From Mesobacillus foraminis (GTDB taxonomy: Bacteria; Bacillota; Bacilli; Bacillales; Cytobacillaceae), in contig NZ_SLVV01000002.1 of NCBI RefSeq assembly GCF_004340465.1, forward strand, positions 248,001-312,000: 64,000 bases of DNA, written 5' to 3'. The position numbers were made by a program, and so were the translations under genes. Below the pieces are notes generated by a model. The model made no database searches. It was not told the origin of the DNA and saw only the letters and a program-made list of their open reading frames with translations. Positions 1 through 10,010 of this stretch are shown here, piece after piece (the stretch's first letter is position 1; the number at the start of each line of letters is the position of its first letter).

Positions 1-783
1 TTTAATGTTCAGTTCCCCTTCATCTCCATAGGGAAAGGTAACGCTCTTTCCGCGCATACTGTCAAGCAGCCAGAGAACAGCTCGGGATTCTTTAGAATTC
101 GTCGTGAAAATAACCTTATCCCCTTTTAAAATGGCGAAAGAGCTCATTTCCATTTCCTCTGTCGCCTTCCCTTTTATTTCAATTTTGGCTTTTTCAATCA
201 CTGGAATAATTGGTTCTTTTCCAGGACGCTCCAAATCCTGCAGGACGTCTTTTACAGTCATTCCGATCCCGTTTTTGGCCATTTCCCTTATCGCTTCTCC
301 AGGCAGCTGTTCGAGCTTGGATTGTGTACTCAAAATTTCGCTGGCATCGCCCTTGCTTATAAGCAGAAAGGTGGATAATCTTGATTGGGGCTGAATTAAA
401 ATGACATTGATGGCTCCTTCCATCCCCTTTTCAGCAAGATCTTCTCCAATCACAACAACCCTCCTGTGAGCAAAATATAGGCTTCTTGACATTCGGTTCT
501 GCAGGTTCATATTGCTGTCGCGAATATTCTTCCCAGTTCCCGAGTCGACATAGTATGGGCCTTCGCCACCGGTTCCTCCTCCGCCACCGCTTGAGCCTGA
601 CCCTCCCATGGCACTGGGCAGCGGCACCTGTACAGCTGTTCTGTACTTGCCTTCCTTTTCTGTGTCAACACCAGTTGCAATAACAAAGGCTAAATCATTA
701 ATTTCCCTACGGTCCCAGCAAGCTGTTAATAAAATGGACGAAAGCAATGTCCATATAAACAGCAAGAGTGTTCGGTTTTTCAC
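1..783 (-). CDS. Ger(x)C-family spore germination lipoprotein (C subunit of germinant receptor), 3' end cut by window
   Basis: This is the C subunit of a GerA-type germinant receptor, a lipoprotein on the outer face of the spore inner membrane. Reading starts at a GTG behind a strong GGAGGGAGGA site and stays open for 261 codons to the window edge. The N-terminus has a lipoprotein signal (hydrophobic stretch, then LLTAC, Cys about residue 22) followed by the family hallmark WDRREIND. A Gly/Ser-rich linker lies near residues 55-70. It begins 26 bp after the A-subunit gene, so the two are co-transcribed. The order A then C, with no B permease between, matches gerK-type operons, where B lies downstream, here outside the window. 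The family assignment is firm; which germinant is sensed cannot be told. Confidence 0.92.
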   Translation of the reverse strand, partial: MKNRTLLLFIWTLLSSILLTACWDRREINDLAFVIATGVDTEKEGKYRTAVQVPLPSAMGGSGSSGGGGGTGGEGPYYVDSGTGKNIRDSNMNLQNRMSRSLYFAHRRVVVIGEDLAEKGMEGAINVILIQPQSRLSTFLLISKGDASEILSTQSKLEQLPGEAIREMAKNGIGMTVKDVLQDLERPGKEPIIPVIEKAKIEIKGKATEEMEMSSFAILKGDKVIFTTNSKESRAVLWLLDSMRGKSVTFPYGDEGELNIK

Positions 784-809
784 GTCCTCCCTCCTTCCAG
801 CTCTCTATT

Positions 810-2351
810 TTAGATTTCATTTGGTGTTCTCGGCTTTGAGTGTGTTTTCTGCCTGGTAATATCATGCTGGATGGTCTGAGTCGGCCGTTTATCAAGGGCC
901 CACCATGGAGCCCGGATGAATACATCCTTTAATTCCCTGAATTGCAAAGGACCCAGCGGAGAAAAGTATGGCACTCCAAAGGATCTTAATTTGCATAGGT
1001 GGGTAAGAATGACCAAAGAACCCAGAACAATCCCATAAAGCCCGAACATCCCTGCAAGTATCATAATCGGAAAACGCAGCAGCCTGATGGAAATTGCCAT
1101 ATTGAACCGTGGAATCGTAAAAGAAGCGATTCCTGTCATCGAAACAATTATGACCATGGGAGCAGAAACGATGCCTGCCTCAACAGCCGCTTGCCCAATT
1201 ACCAATGCCCCAAGAATACTGACTGCCTGGCCAACAAGCTTTGGCAGCCTGATTCCGGCTTCTCTTAATGCTTCAAAGGAAATCTCCATAATGAGCGCTT
1301 CTACAAAAGCAGGAAACGGGATGGCCTCCCGGCTCGCTGCCACACTGAACAGCAGGTTTGTCGGGATCATTTCCTGATGGTAGGTAGTAACGGCCACGTA
1401 AATGGCCGGAAGCTCCAATGCCAGAAAAATAAAAAGGACTCTTAGCACCCGCAGGAAAATGGAGATATGGAACCTGTGATAATAATCCTCACTTGCCTGG
1501 AGGAACTGCCAAAAGGTTGCCGGCAATACCAAAGAAAATGGCGTGCCGTCGACAATGACCGCAACTCTTCCTTCAAGCAGGTTCGCTGCAACTGTGTCCG
1601 GCCGCTCGGTATTCTGAATCTGGGGAAAAAGGCTCCACGAATTATCCTCTATTAGCTCCTCGATGTACCCGCTTTCAAGGATGCCGTCGATTTTAATTCG
1701 ATCGATCCTCTTTTCGACTTCTTTAAGAAGCTCCGGGGCACATAAACCATCGATATATAAAATGGCGATATTGGTCTGGGTCTCTTCTCCCACCGTTTTT
1801 GCGATAATTTTTAGTCGGTTTGACCGGATTTTATGGCGGACTAACGAGGTATTTACACGAAGGCTTTCAGTAAATCCTTCCCGCGACCCGCGGATTGCTG
1901 TTTCCGTCTCAGGTTCTGCGACACTGCGCCTCGATCCTCCCTTTGCATCGATCACCAATGCTGTTTCAAGACCATCGATCATTAATCCGGTATTTCCTGA
2001 AAGTACTTGTTTTACTAATTCATCCAGCTTTTCTGTTTCCGTAACGGTACCTGCAGAAAGCATTTTTTCTTTAACACTTTTGGCACTATGTAATTCTTGT
2101 TCTATTTCTTCAAGAGCTTCCAGAACATGAAACTGAATGCTCTTGGTATCAATCAATCCATCGACGAAGATGATGTAAGCCTTGTTTTCCCCTGCTTTAA
2201 AAGATCGAAAAACAATATCAGAACAATCCTTAAACAATTCCTTGAGTACCTTAATGTTTTGATCAAGTTCTGATTCAATTTGCTGTTCCGTTTTATCCGT
2301 ATGGAGGTCGCTGGTTTTTGTATTTTTTCTTCTGGAGATTTTCATTTGCAT
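810..2351 (-). CDS. GerA-family spore germination protein (A subunit of germinant receptor)
   Basis: This membrane subunit of a GerA-type nutrient germinant receptor sits in the spore inner membrane. The 513 residues show the normal layout: a hydrophilic N-terminal half (about 1-290) and a C-terminal half with five or so membrane segments, including the conserved stretch EALREAGIRLPKLVGQAVS and the region around PTNLLFSVAASREAIPFPAF. Length is typical (about 480-540). Two ATG codons, at 2351 and 2345, follow a GGATGGG site; the second has the better spacing. The C-subunit gene follows 26 bp downstream. Expression in the forespore under sigma-G is expected for the family, but no convincing sigma-G promoter was recognised upstream. 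Confidence 0.93.
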   Translation of the reverse strand: MQMKISRRKNTKTSDLHTDKTEQQIESELDQNIKVLKELFKDCSDIVFRSFKAGENKAYIIFVDGLIDTKSIQFHVLEALEEIEQELHSAKSVKEKMLSAGTVTETEKLDELVKQVLSGNTGLMIDGLETALVIDAKGGSRRSVAEPETETAIRGSREGFTESLRVNTSLVRHKIRSNRLKIIAKTVGEETQTNIAILYIDGLCAPELLKEVEKRIDRIKIDGILESGYIEELIEDNSWSLFPQIQNTERPDTVAANLLEGRVAVIVDGTPFSLVLPATFWQFLQASEDYYHRFHISIFLRVLRVLFIFLALELPAIYVAVTTYHQEMIPTNLLFSVAASREAIPFPAFVEALIMEISFEALREAGIRLPKLVGQAVSILGALVIGQAAVEAGIVSAPMVIIVSMTGIASFTIPRFNMAISIRLLRFPIMILAGMFGLYGIVLGSLVILTHLCKLRSFGVPYFSPLGPLQFRELKDVFIRAPWWALDKRPTQTIQHDITRQKTHSKPRTPNEI

Positions 2352-2489
2352 CCCATCCCATTTTTAAGGAAATTTTCCTGCTTCCTAACGATTCAGTTTG
2401 GTTATCATTCAAAAGCTAATCCCTCTTCATGGAATTACTTTTCCCCATAAACGGAAAAATTAGTAAAATATAATGAGGCACATAAAGAA

Positions 2490-2513
2490 AAGCCGGCTGA
2501 TATCAGCCGGCTT
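2490..2513 (-). terminator. Intrinsic terminator of the putP-like gene
   Basis: A perfect 24-bp palindrome (AAGCCGGCTGA and its complement) lies just past the putP stop. On the minus strand it is followed by a weakly T-rich stretch (TTCTTTATG). Confidence 0.7.
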
Positions 2514-2524
2514 CCTCAGTGCGA

Positions 2525-4000
2525 TTATGCTTCACTAACTAAAGCTATTTTCATTTCATCAAACTTCGTTCGGACTGCCTTTTCAGGTTTTTTCGTAAAT
2601 AAGCTTACAAGAATGACAGCAAGCAGACTTAGGAAAAATCCTGGAATCATTTCATACATCATTTCACTTAAAGCAGGGATATTTGCCCAAACAAGAACTG
2701 TCGCAGCCCCTATGACCATTCCTGCCAGCGCGCCCCATTTAGTCATTCGTTTCCAATAAAGGCTGAGAAGGATTACTGGTCCAAATGCAGAACCAAAACC
2801 TGCCCAAGCGTAGCCGACTAGCCCAAGAATGGTGTCGTTTGGATATAGGGATAAAGCAATTCCAATCAGAGCTACAGTCAGAACCGCAAGCCGCCCTACC
2901 AGAACTAATTCTTTATCGGTTGCATTTCGTCTAAAGAAGGTTTTGTAAAAATCCTCTGTCAGTGAACTGGATGTAACCAATAATTGTGAAGATATTGTAC
3001 TCATTATTGCAGCCAGGATAGCAGCCAGCAAGAATCCAGTAATATACGGATGGAAAAGTACATCAGAGAAGAAAATAAAAATCGTTTCTGGATCTTTTAA
3101 TGTTTTCCCATTTACTGAATGATAGGCAACTCCGACCAGGCCTGTCAGCATTGCACCGATGATGGAGACTCCCATCCAGCCCATGCCGATCCTGCGCGCT
3201 GTTTTTAATTGTTTTACACTGTCGATCGCCATAAAGCGGACAATGATGTGTGGCTGGCCAAAATATCCAAGACCCCAAGCCAGCAGAGAGACAATTCCAA
3301 GAAAGGATGTTCCTTTAAAGAAATTGAGCAATGAAGGGTCTACACTTCGGATTTCATCCATCGCGTTGCTCATCCCGCCCAAATCAGTAAAGGCAACCAG
3401 CGGAACCAGCACAAGAGCAGTAAACATGATTACACCCTGAATGAAGTCGGTCAAGCTTACAGCGAGGAAGCCACCAAATAATGTATAGGCAACGACAACA
3501 CCTGCTGTAATAAATAATCCGGTCTTATAGTCAGCGCCGAAAGAAGACTCAAATAATCGACCGCCTGCAACAAGTCCTGAAGACGTGTATAAGGTAAAGA
3601 AAATAAAAATAACAATGGCTGATACTGAACGTATCACCTTTGAACGATCTTCAAACCGGTTTTCCAAAAAGTCCGGGATGGTAATTGAATCATTTGCCAC
3701 CTCCGTATACGTACGTAAACGGGGAGCCAAAATTAAATAATTTAAATACGCACCAATCATTAATCCAACAGAAAGCCATAGGCTCGAGATACCAGTCGCA
3801 AACATGGCTCCCGGCAGTCCCATCAGCATCCAGCCACTCATATCGGAAGCCCCGGCCGATAAAGCCGTTACGGCCGGTCCAAGTCCGCGCCCGCCTAGCA
3901 TATAATCATTTAAATTCGAAGTTTTCCTAAAAGAATAATAACCAACCAGCAACATCGCAACTAAATAAACACCTAACGAAATAAATATTTCTACCTGCAC
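2525..4000 (-). CDS. putP: Sodium/proline symporter (PutP/OpuE type, SSS family)
   Basis: This Na+-coupled proline importer of the sodium:solute symporter family has 491 residues and about 13 membrane segments. Family signatures are the N-terminal SFRKTSNLNDYMLGGRGLG, then SAGASDMSGWMLMGLPGA, and the mid-protein GLGYFGQPHIIVRFMAI, which is characteristic of PutP/OpuE. Length matches the family (about 490-500). The gene stands alone between a terminator and a 500-bp upstream region that carries a consensus cre site and an 8-bp-arm inverted repeat. Those suggest carbon catabolite control, which would fit proline use as carbon or nitrogen source rather than purely osmotic uptake. Whether it is the catabolic PutP or osmotic OpuE version cannot be settled from sequence alone. 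Confidence 0.92.
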   Translation of the reverse strand: MQVEIFISLGVYLVAMLLVGYYSFRKTSNLNDYMLGGRGLGPAVTALSAGASDMSGWMLMGLPGAMFATGISSLWLSVGLMIGAYLNYLILAPRLRTYTEVANDSITIPDFLENRFEDRSKVIRSVSAIVIFIFFTLYTSSGLVAGGRLFESSFGADYKTGLFITAGVVVAYTLFGGFLAVSLTDFIQGVIMFTALVLVPLVAFTDLGGMSNAMDEIRSVDPSLLNFFKGTSFLGIVSLLAWGLGYFGQPHIIVRFMAIDSVKQLKTARRIGMGWMGVSIIGAMLTGLVGVAYHSVNGKTLKDPETIFIFFSDVLFHPYITGFLLAAILAAIMSTISSQLLVTSSSLTEDFYKTFFRRNATDKELVLVGRLAVLTVALIGIALSLYPNDTILGLVGYAWAGFGSAFGPVILLSLYWKRMTKWGALAGMVIGAATVLVWANIPALSEMMYEMIPGFFLSLLAVILVSLFTKKPEKAVRTKFDEMKIALVSEA

Positions 4001-4093
4001 CCAATCTCTCCCTTTTTAATTTTTTACGCTATAAATTTGGCTGTTTTGTTTTTGTTTCAGCCTGTATCTATAACACTAACAAGGAATACCCCT

Positions 4094-4115
4094 ATGTTCA
4101 AGGGCAGTTGAACAT
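4094..4115. promoter_or_regulatory. Inverted repeat, candidate operator upstream of putP
   Basis: ATGTTCAA-N6-TTGAACAT is a perfect inverted repeat with 8-bp arms, about 95 bp upstream of the putP start. Its minus-strand GTTCAA, with GGGTAT at 4086-4091 (16-bp gap), also weakly resembles a sigma-B promoter. The binding protein is unknown. Confidence 0.4.
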
Positions 4116-4160
4116 TAGAGAAATATGGATCGTTGACTGTATACCCCAACCTCAAGACAA

Positions 4161-4174
4161 TGAAAGCGATTACA
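4161..4174. promoter_or_regulatory. Candidate cre site (CcpA catabolite control)
   Basis: TGAAAGCGATTACA matches the CcpA consensus TGWNANCGNTNWCA at every defined position. It lies about 160 bp upstream of putP, in the putP/ywaF-like divergent region. Confidence 0.5.
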
Positions 4175-4548
4175 AAATAAATTAAAGTAAATATATTGTG
4201 AATATTCTAATAAATACAGGTAGTCCGCTATCCCTTCATCATTCCTCCTTTTCTTTGATTCAGAACTAGTTTTTTAAAGCTAAATTTATTGAATTGATTA
4301 ATTCAAGACACCCTTAAAAAACACCTATGGAAACATATGCTTCCTCCTGTCAATTACTCCCCAAAGATATACTTCCATGTTTGACCAGGCTTATCTTAAA
4401 GAAATAAACAACTTTTCTTATCTCCCATGGAATTTCGGCAAGGCTGTCCTAATGAACATATACCTGTAAATTGCCAAAGTATCAAGAAAAATATTAAAAA
4501 ATGGAAGGTTTTATTAAAAGTGGTAAAATGCAGTTATGGGGGGATTTC

Positions 4549-5253
4549 ATGAAATGGTTCGGCGGTACTAATCTCGGTTATGGCTTTGAAATGTTTTCTT
4601 CGAGTCATTTTGCTATGTTAGGCATTTTTTTTGCCGTATCGTTTGCTATTTTTAAGTATCAGGAAACGTTAAAGAGGCTGAGTTTGAGAAAGCTGGAGAT
4701 AGGTTTGGCGATATCCTTAATCATTTGGGAGGCTGGCTACCATTCCTGGCTTTATATGAATGGACTGTGGAAACTACGACATTCCATTCCGGCAGAGTTA
4801 TGCAATATCTCTCTCTTCCTGACCATCCTGCTGCTCCTGACCGGGAGGAAACTTCTATTCGAGCTGTTATTTTTCACAGCCATATTAGGAGCATCCCAGG
4901 CTTTGGCTACCCCTGTCCTTTATTATGATTTTCCTCATTTTCGCTTTTTCCATTTTTTCTGGACACATATGCTGATGATCTGGGCTGTCCTTTATTATAT
5001 GTGGGTAAAAGGGATCCGCCCTACTTGGTCCTCTGTTAAAAAGGCAGTTATTTTTTTAAATTTGCTAGTCCCCTTTGTCATGCTGCTAAACGAGCTTGTG
5101 GGCGGCAATTATATGTTTTTAAGCCATAAACCCAAGACTGCCAGCCTACTGGATTTTCTAGGCCCCCACCCTTGGTACATTCTCACGCTGGAAACTATAT
5201 TCATCGCCTCCAGCTTGCTCATTTGGTGGATTTTCCGGGATAGAAAAATATAG
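4549..5253 (+). CDS. YwaF/TIGR02206-family integral membrane protein
   Basis: The product is a membrane protein of about 234 residues with seven or so hydrophobic segments, resembling B. subtilis YwaF and the TIGR02206 family. Family-like features are the N-terminal FSSSHFAMLGIF, the WEAGYHSWLYMNG stretch, and the acidic/aromatic end of the last loop (PHPWYILTLE). The start at 4549 is chosen because a GGGGGGA site lies just upstream; an in-frame ATG at 4501 has no ribosome site. It stands alone and converges on the P450 gene, sharing a bidirectional terminator. The biochemical function of the family is not known. Confidence 0.78.
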   Translation: MKWFGGTNLGYGFEMFSSSHFAMLGIFFAVSFAIFKYQETLKRLSLRKLEIGLAISLIIWEAGYHSWLYMNGLWKLRHSIPAELCNISLFLTILLLLTGRKLLFELLFFTAILGASQALATPVLYYDFPHFRFFHFFWTHMLMIWAVLYYMWVKGIRPTWSSVKKAVIFLNLLVPFVMLLNELVGGNYMFLSHKPKTASLLDFLGPHPWYILTLETIFIASSLLIWWIFRDRKI

Positions 5254-5260
5254 GCCGACA

Positions 5261-5297
5261 AAAAAAACTGCCTGATTTTCCTAACAGGCAGCTTTCC
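5261..5297. terminator. Bidirectional terminator between the YwaF-like and P450 genes
   Basis: CTGCCTG...CAGGCAG stem with A-run on the left and T-rich right side, placed between two convergent genes. Confidence 0.7.
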
Positions 5298-5311
5298 TTG
5301 CAAATTTAACC

Positions 5312-6631
<1,320 letters not shown>

Positions 6632-6784
6632 TTACACCAATCAAATTACTTTAAACATCTAAGAGTTAACAATGTATAATTAGTATGAAAAAAGCACAGA
6701 AATTTAACCAAAGAATTTGGCAGGTTCCTGGAATACTTGGTACCGAAAAGGGCAGGATTCAGATTGAATCCTAAAATCGAAAAA

Positions 6785-6810
6785 ATAAAAGATGCTGACT
6801 TGTCAGCATC
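6785..6810 (-). terminator. Intrinsic terminator of the 6.8-kb gene
   Basis: GATGCTGA-CTTG-TCAGCATC stem followed on the minus strand by TTTTATTTTTT, just after the stop of the 6827-7174 gene. Confidence 0.8.
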
Positions 6811-6826
6811 CAATTTGGCCAATCAG

Positions 6827-7174
6827 TTATTCCCTCAAAGAGGACATTAATGATTTTATTGTATAAACTCTCGCAGTGAAGATAAATAAATCATTCTCAT
6901 TGTTTTCTATGTACTCAGCAACTGTACCAAGGGCTGATTTAAACCGATCCAGCAGCATACCAGTAGCCCTTCCATCCCAGACATGCTTGTTAACCCTTGC
7001 AAGCTCACTGCCAATTCCACTAAAATTATATTCTTCAACAATCAGCTTAAGCCTGTACAATTTTTCCGGATTTGAGATATGATGGAATTGGCCCTTGTAG
7101 CTTCTATTAACAAACTTGACGAATCCCTGAATGCTTTTCGCCAATAAATTCACTTTCTGCCTCTCAAATTCCAT
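6827..7174 (-). CDS. Hypothetical protein, 115 aa
   Basis: Not recognised. The product is mostly helical-looking, hydrophilic, with no signal peptide or membrane segment. It begins MEFERQKVNLLAKSIQGFV and ends in a hydrophobic TARVYTIKSLMSSL patch. The start is well supported: GGGGAG sits eight bases before the ATG. It ends at a strong terminator and lies 120 bp downstream of another unknown gene on the same strand, with no terminator between, so the two may be co-transcribed. Confidence 0.6.
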   Translation of the reverse strand: MEFERQKVNLLAKSIQGFVKFVNRSYKGQFHHISNPEKLYRLKLIVEEYNFSGIGSELARVNKHVWDGRATGMLLDRFKSALGTVAEYIENNENDLFIFTARVYTIKSLMSSLRE

Positions 7175-7294
7175 ATGTTCATCTCCCCATCTGTCCCAAC
7201 ACTTTCGTATCTAAGAAGATTGTATGTTTTCGGAAGAATGATATTCTCTATTTCTATCAAAGAAATCATAAAAGAATAAGGATTACAAAGCAAT

Positions 7295-7786
7295 CTACAG
7301 GTCACTCTTCTCATCTTTGAATTCATATGTATACTCTTTATATGAAAAGCTGAAAAGTTTGCGTTCAACCCTTCCTCGTTCACTGGTAAGCTTGTACCAG
7401 GATTGACCAATATAAAACGGGTTTGTAATCATTTTTTCAACAATGTCGCTCACTCGGGTTTGTGCTGCCTCAGCTTCTATTTGCTTGCGGGAGGAAAGGG
7501 CGAGGACAAAATAGGACTTATCCATATCCAATTCCAGCAATTGAAGGTGAAAGTTGCTATAATGCTTCAAATTGAACTCGGTGAGTACATTATGAACGCT
7601 TTGTTTAACATCAATATCATGCTTGGCTGCTTGTCTCCATTCCGAAATAACTGCATCAAAGATAGACAGCGTAAGGATATAGTGAGAGGCATAATCACCA
7701 GGGTCAAAGGCCTTTTTACCAACCTTGTGTTCCTCTTCAGGGATGATGATAAATTTTTTGTAGTCAGCAAAAAACCTTTCACTCAT
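7295..7786 (-). CDS. Hypothetical protein, 163 aa
   Basis: Not recognised. It starts MSERFFADYKKFIIIPEEEH, is rich in charged residues, contains a run with alternating hydrophobics (HLQLLELDMDKSYFVLAL) that looks like beta-strand/helix packing, and ends with an acidic-basic tail. No signal peptide, membrane segment or metal motif is visible. The GGTAGG site upstream of the ATG supports the start. It probably forms a unit with the 115-aa gene downstream. A cytosolic location is inferred. Confidence 0.55.
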   Translation of the reverse strand: MSERFFADYKKFIIIPEEEHKVGKKAFDPGDYASHYILTLSIFDAVISEWRQAAKHDIDVKQSVHNVLTEFNLKHYSNFHLQLLELDMDKSYFVLALSSRKQIEAEAAQTRVSDIVEKMITNPFYIGQSWYKLTSERGRVERKLFSFSYKEYTYEFKDEKSDL

Positions 7787-8011
7787 TTTAATTCCTACCT
7801 TCTTCCTTATATCATTGGAGTGTCATCAAATACGGCTGCTACTACTTTATTCAACATACCCGCCCTAAATCCCTGTGTAATTTTCAAATTTCCTCAATAT
7901 TCCCTATTTTTTTATCTTTTAAACATCGTTATTCGAGTGGGTTGCCTAAAACACAGAAATAGCCAGAAATAGGCAGCCTATTCATCTAAGCTGACTCTTT
8001 TTATGAGTGGT

Positions 8012-8749
8012 TTAGAGCGGTTTAGAGCAGCAAAAGACTAAAAACAGCGGGATTCTCCTCCGTCTCTCATATTCCCCTTTTGATGCAAAGTATTCGGGGG
8101 AGGGAGCACATTCCCTTAAAGCGTCTATCCTAAAACCAGTTTGAGACAGGCATTGAAAGTAATCTTCAATCGTTCGGTGATATTTGACTACTTTTTTGCC
8201 AATCCAGGGTTCTGACCGAATGCCAGTATGAAAATAATGATCTACAATCCAATCAGTCCGGTTCCCTCCCTGATCAGCACTTGCCATGCAGGACGTCAAT
8301 ACAGGGTGCTGTATACTTAAAATAAACACCCCATTTGTATTAAGAGAAAGATAAACCTTCCTTATAATCGGCTCAATATCTTCCAGATAATGAAGGACCA
8401 TCCTCGAAAAGACGAGGTCATATTTTTCCACTGGAGGATCCCAATCTTCCAATGTTGAGTGATGAATCAGGCTGGCTGTATTTGTTAAATGCCGCTTAGC
8501 CTCCTCTACCATATTTTTAGAACCATCCACTCCTTCATATAAAAGGCAGCCTCTTTGAATTAAATCCATGCCAAACCGCCCGTCGCCACAGCCAAGATCC
8601 AGTATAGCCTTATTTTCCACACTCCCTGACAGTTCCATGATTACAGGCTTTTCCAGTACATTATTAGGACTTTCCTCCCTGTTCCTGCGGTTCAAAAAAC
8701 CCCTGAAAAAATCATCATCTTCATATACTTGAGCACCCTTAAAGTCCAT
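8012..8749 (-). CDS. SAM-dependent class I methyltransferase
   Basis: A Rossmann-fold methyltransferase of about 245 residues. The SAM-binding motif I reads ILDLGCGDGRFG (about residues 49-60), followed by an acidic loop (YEGVDGSKNMVEEA), the STLEDWD motif and YDLVFSRMVLHYLED, all typical of the UbiE/Methyltransf_11 group. The C-terminal part with RTIEDYFQCLSQTGFRI is the usual substrate-side cap. The start at 8749 is chosen because GGAGG lies six bases ahead; two earlier in-frame ATGs overlap or precede that site. It is a single gene; the methylated substrate cannot be predicted. Confidence 0.85.
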   Translation of the reverse strand: MDFKGAQVYEDDDFFRGFLNRRNREESPNNVLEKPVIMELSGSVENKAILDLGCGDGRFGMDLIQRGCLLYEGVDGSKNMVEEAKRHLTNTASLIHHSTLEDWDPPVEKYDLVFSRMVLHYLEDIEPIIRKVYLSLNTNGVFILSIQHPVLTSCMASADQGGNRTDWIVDHYFHTGIRSEPWIGKKVVKYHRTIEDYFQCLSQTGFRIDALRECAPSPEYFASKGEYERRRRIPLFLVFCCSKPL

Positions 8750-8844
8750 CTTCATCCTCCACATGTAACAATCGGCCAGCCCAAAGGTTACTGTTTTTCT
8801 TTTAAAACAACGAAAAGCTGGTGGTGCCTTTTCATAATGGACCT

Positions 8845-9936
8845 TTAGCGGGTCCCGAATTTTAAATTTATAACCATTACTTCTGATCTGCTCCCCAGCC
8901 GAAGCGGAGGGCCCCAGGTGCCAAAGCCGGATGAAACCAGTGAATGGAGATTCTTTTTCTGCAGGTAGCCCCAGTCATTCTCATAAATCCTGTCTGTTAT
9001 TAAATGTGCAGGTGAAAGCTGCCCTCTATGGGTATGGCCAGATAATAGCAAATCCACTCCATTTTTTTCGGCAATATCCAAATCGTACGGCTGATGATCC
9101 ATCATGATGACAGGTTTGCTTTGGTCCAGATTCCTGGTAAGGTCACTAACCTTTTTCCGGTGGTCATCTGTCAAATCCTTTCTGCCAATAAGATAGAAAC
9201 CATCATTAATCAGGACCGTTTCATCCATTAGTACATCAATTCCAGCCTTTTCAACCTCAACCACCATTTTATTAAGGTCATTGCCATAATAGTCATGGTT
9301 ACCCGGAATTGCATATACACCAAGAGGTGCATTTATTTTCTCAAGGACTTTTCCCATGTCCTCCTTTATGAAAGGCTCGATATGATCATCAATGATATCG
9401 CCTGGAATCAGCACAATATCAGGATTCACCTCTTCTACTTTGTCAACGAGACGCTCAAGGTGCTTCACGCCTACTATTTGCCCAAGGTGTATGTCAGACA
9501 CCATTAAAATCTTCAAATCCTTGCTTTCCTCTTGTTTATTAAGATAAATATCATAGGACCTAATAACAGGATTCCAGGCATTATAGGACCCATAAATAAA
9601 TACGAAGGAAAAAAACAGCACAATTGAAAGGCCAATCCAAAATAAGCCCTTTTTCTTAAAAAAATAAACCAGGAGGTTGGCGATCGGGATGAGGAAAAGA
9701 CTGTATCCGATAACCACCATCCAAAAGCCGCCCACAATCTTCAATGGCTGGAAGGTAATAAATTGACCAAGGATGATGGAAGCTGACAGCATCACCAGCA
9801 AACCAATATAAAACCATTTATTAACCTTCATACGAGTCGTTTTCAGCCAGACCCAGCCATTATATCCTACATAAAAGCAAATCGCGGCATAAAGCAGGAT
9901 GAAAAATATACCTGCTAGTATTGAAAGAATAGACAT
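8845..9936 (-). CDS. Membrane-anchored metallophosphoesterase (YaeI/YkuE-like)
   Basis: A calcineurin-like phosphoesterase of 363 residues with an N-terminal membrane domain of about four segments (1-120). The dinuclear metal site is complete: D148 and H150 in SDIHLG, D180 in PGDIID, N213-H214 in GNHDYY, H281, and H301/H303 in GHTHRG. Related proteins with this layout remove head groups from lipid phosphates such as UDP-diacylglucosamine-type or act on lipid A precursors; the real substrate here is unknown. The start ATG follows AAGGG. A single gene between the methyltransferase and the broken Nudix gene. Confidence 0.88.
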   Translation of the reverse strand: MSILSILAGIFFILLYAAICFYVGYNGWVWLKTTRMKVNKWFYIGLLVMLSASIILGQFITFQPLKIVGGFWMVVIGYSLFLIPIANLLVYFFKKKGLFWIGLSIVLFFSFVFIYGSYNAWNPVIRSYDIYLNKQEESKDLKILMVSDIHLGQIVGVKHLERLVDKVEEVNPDIVLIPGDIIDDHIEPFIKEDMGKVLEKINAPLGVYAIPGNHDYYGNDLNKMVVEVEKAGIDVLMDETVLINDGFYLIGRKDLTDDHRKKVSDLTRNLDQSKPVIMMDHQPYDLDIAEKNGVDLLLSGHTHRGQLSPAHLITDRIYENDWGYLQKKNLHSLVSSGFGTWGPPLRLGSRSEVMVINLKFGTR

Positions 9937-10010
9937 GTCGATTGTTACCCTTCTCTAGTGTGTGAATATTTAAAACCTCTACGTATGTACGTGTACAGTT
10001 CGGGAAAGTT

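Larger units (their letters stand above)
4001..4548. other. 548-bp divergent intergenic region
   Basis: This stretch separates the divergent putP-like and YwaF-like genes. It holds the inverted repeat and cre site annotated separately. No gene or structured RNA was recognised in the rest, which is AT-rich. Confidence 0.6.

Noticed and set aside
4086-4113. Possible sigma-B promoter for putP (GTTCAA with GGGTAT).
   Set aside because: The 16-bp gap is longer than the usual 12-15, and GTTCAA is part of the inverted repeat. It is kept only as a remark in the inverted-repeat entry.
7150-7410. Minus-strand 86-aa open frame between the two unknown genes.
   Set aside because: It overlaps the ends of both better-supported genes and has no ribosome site.
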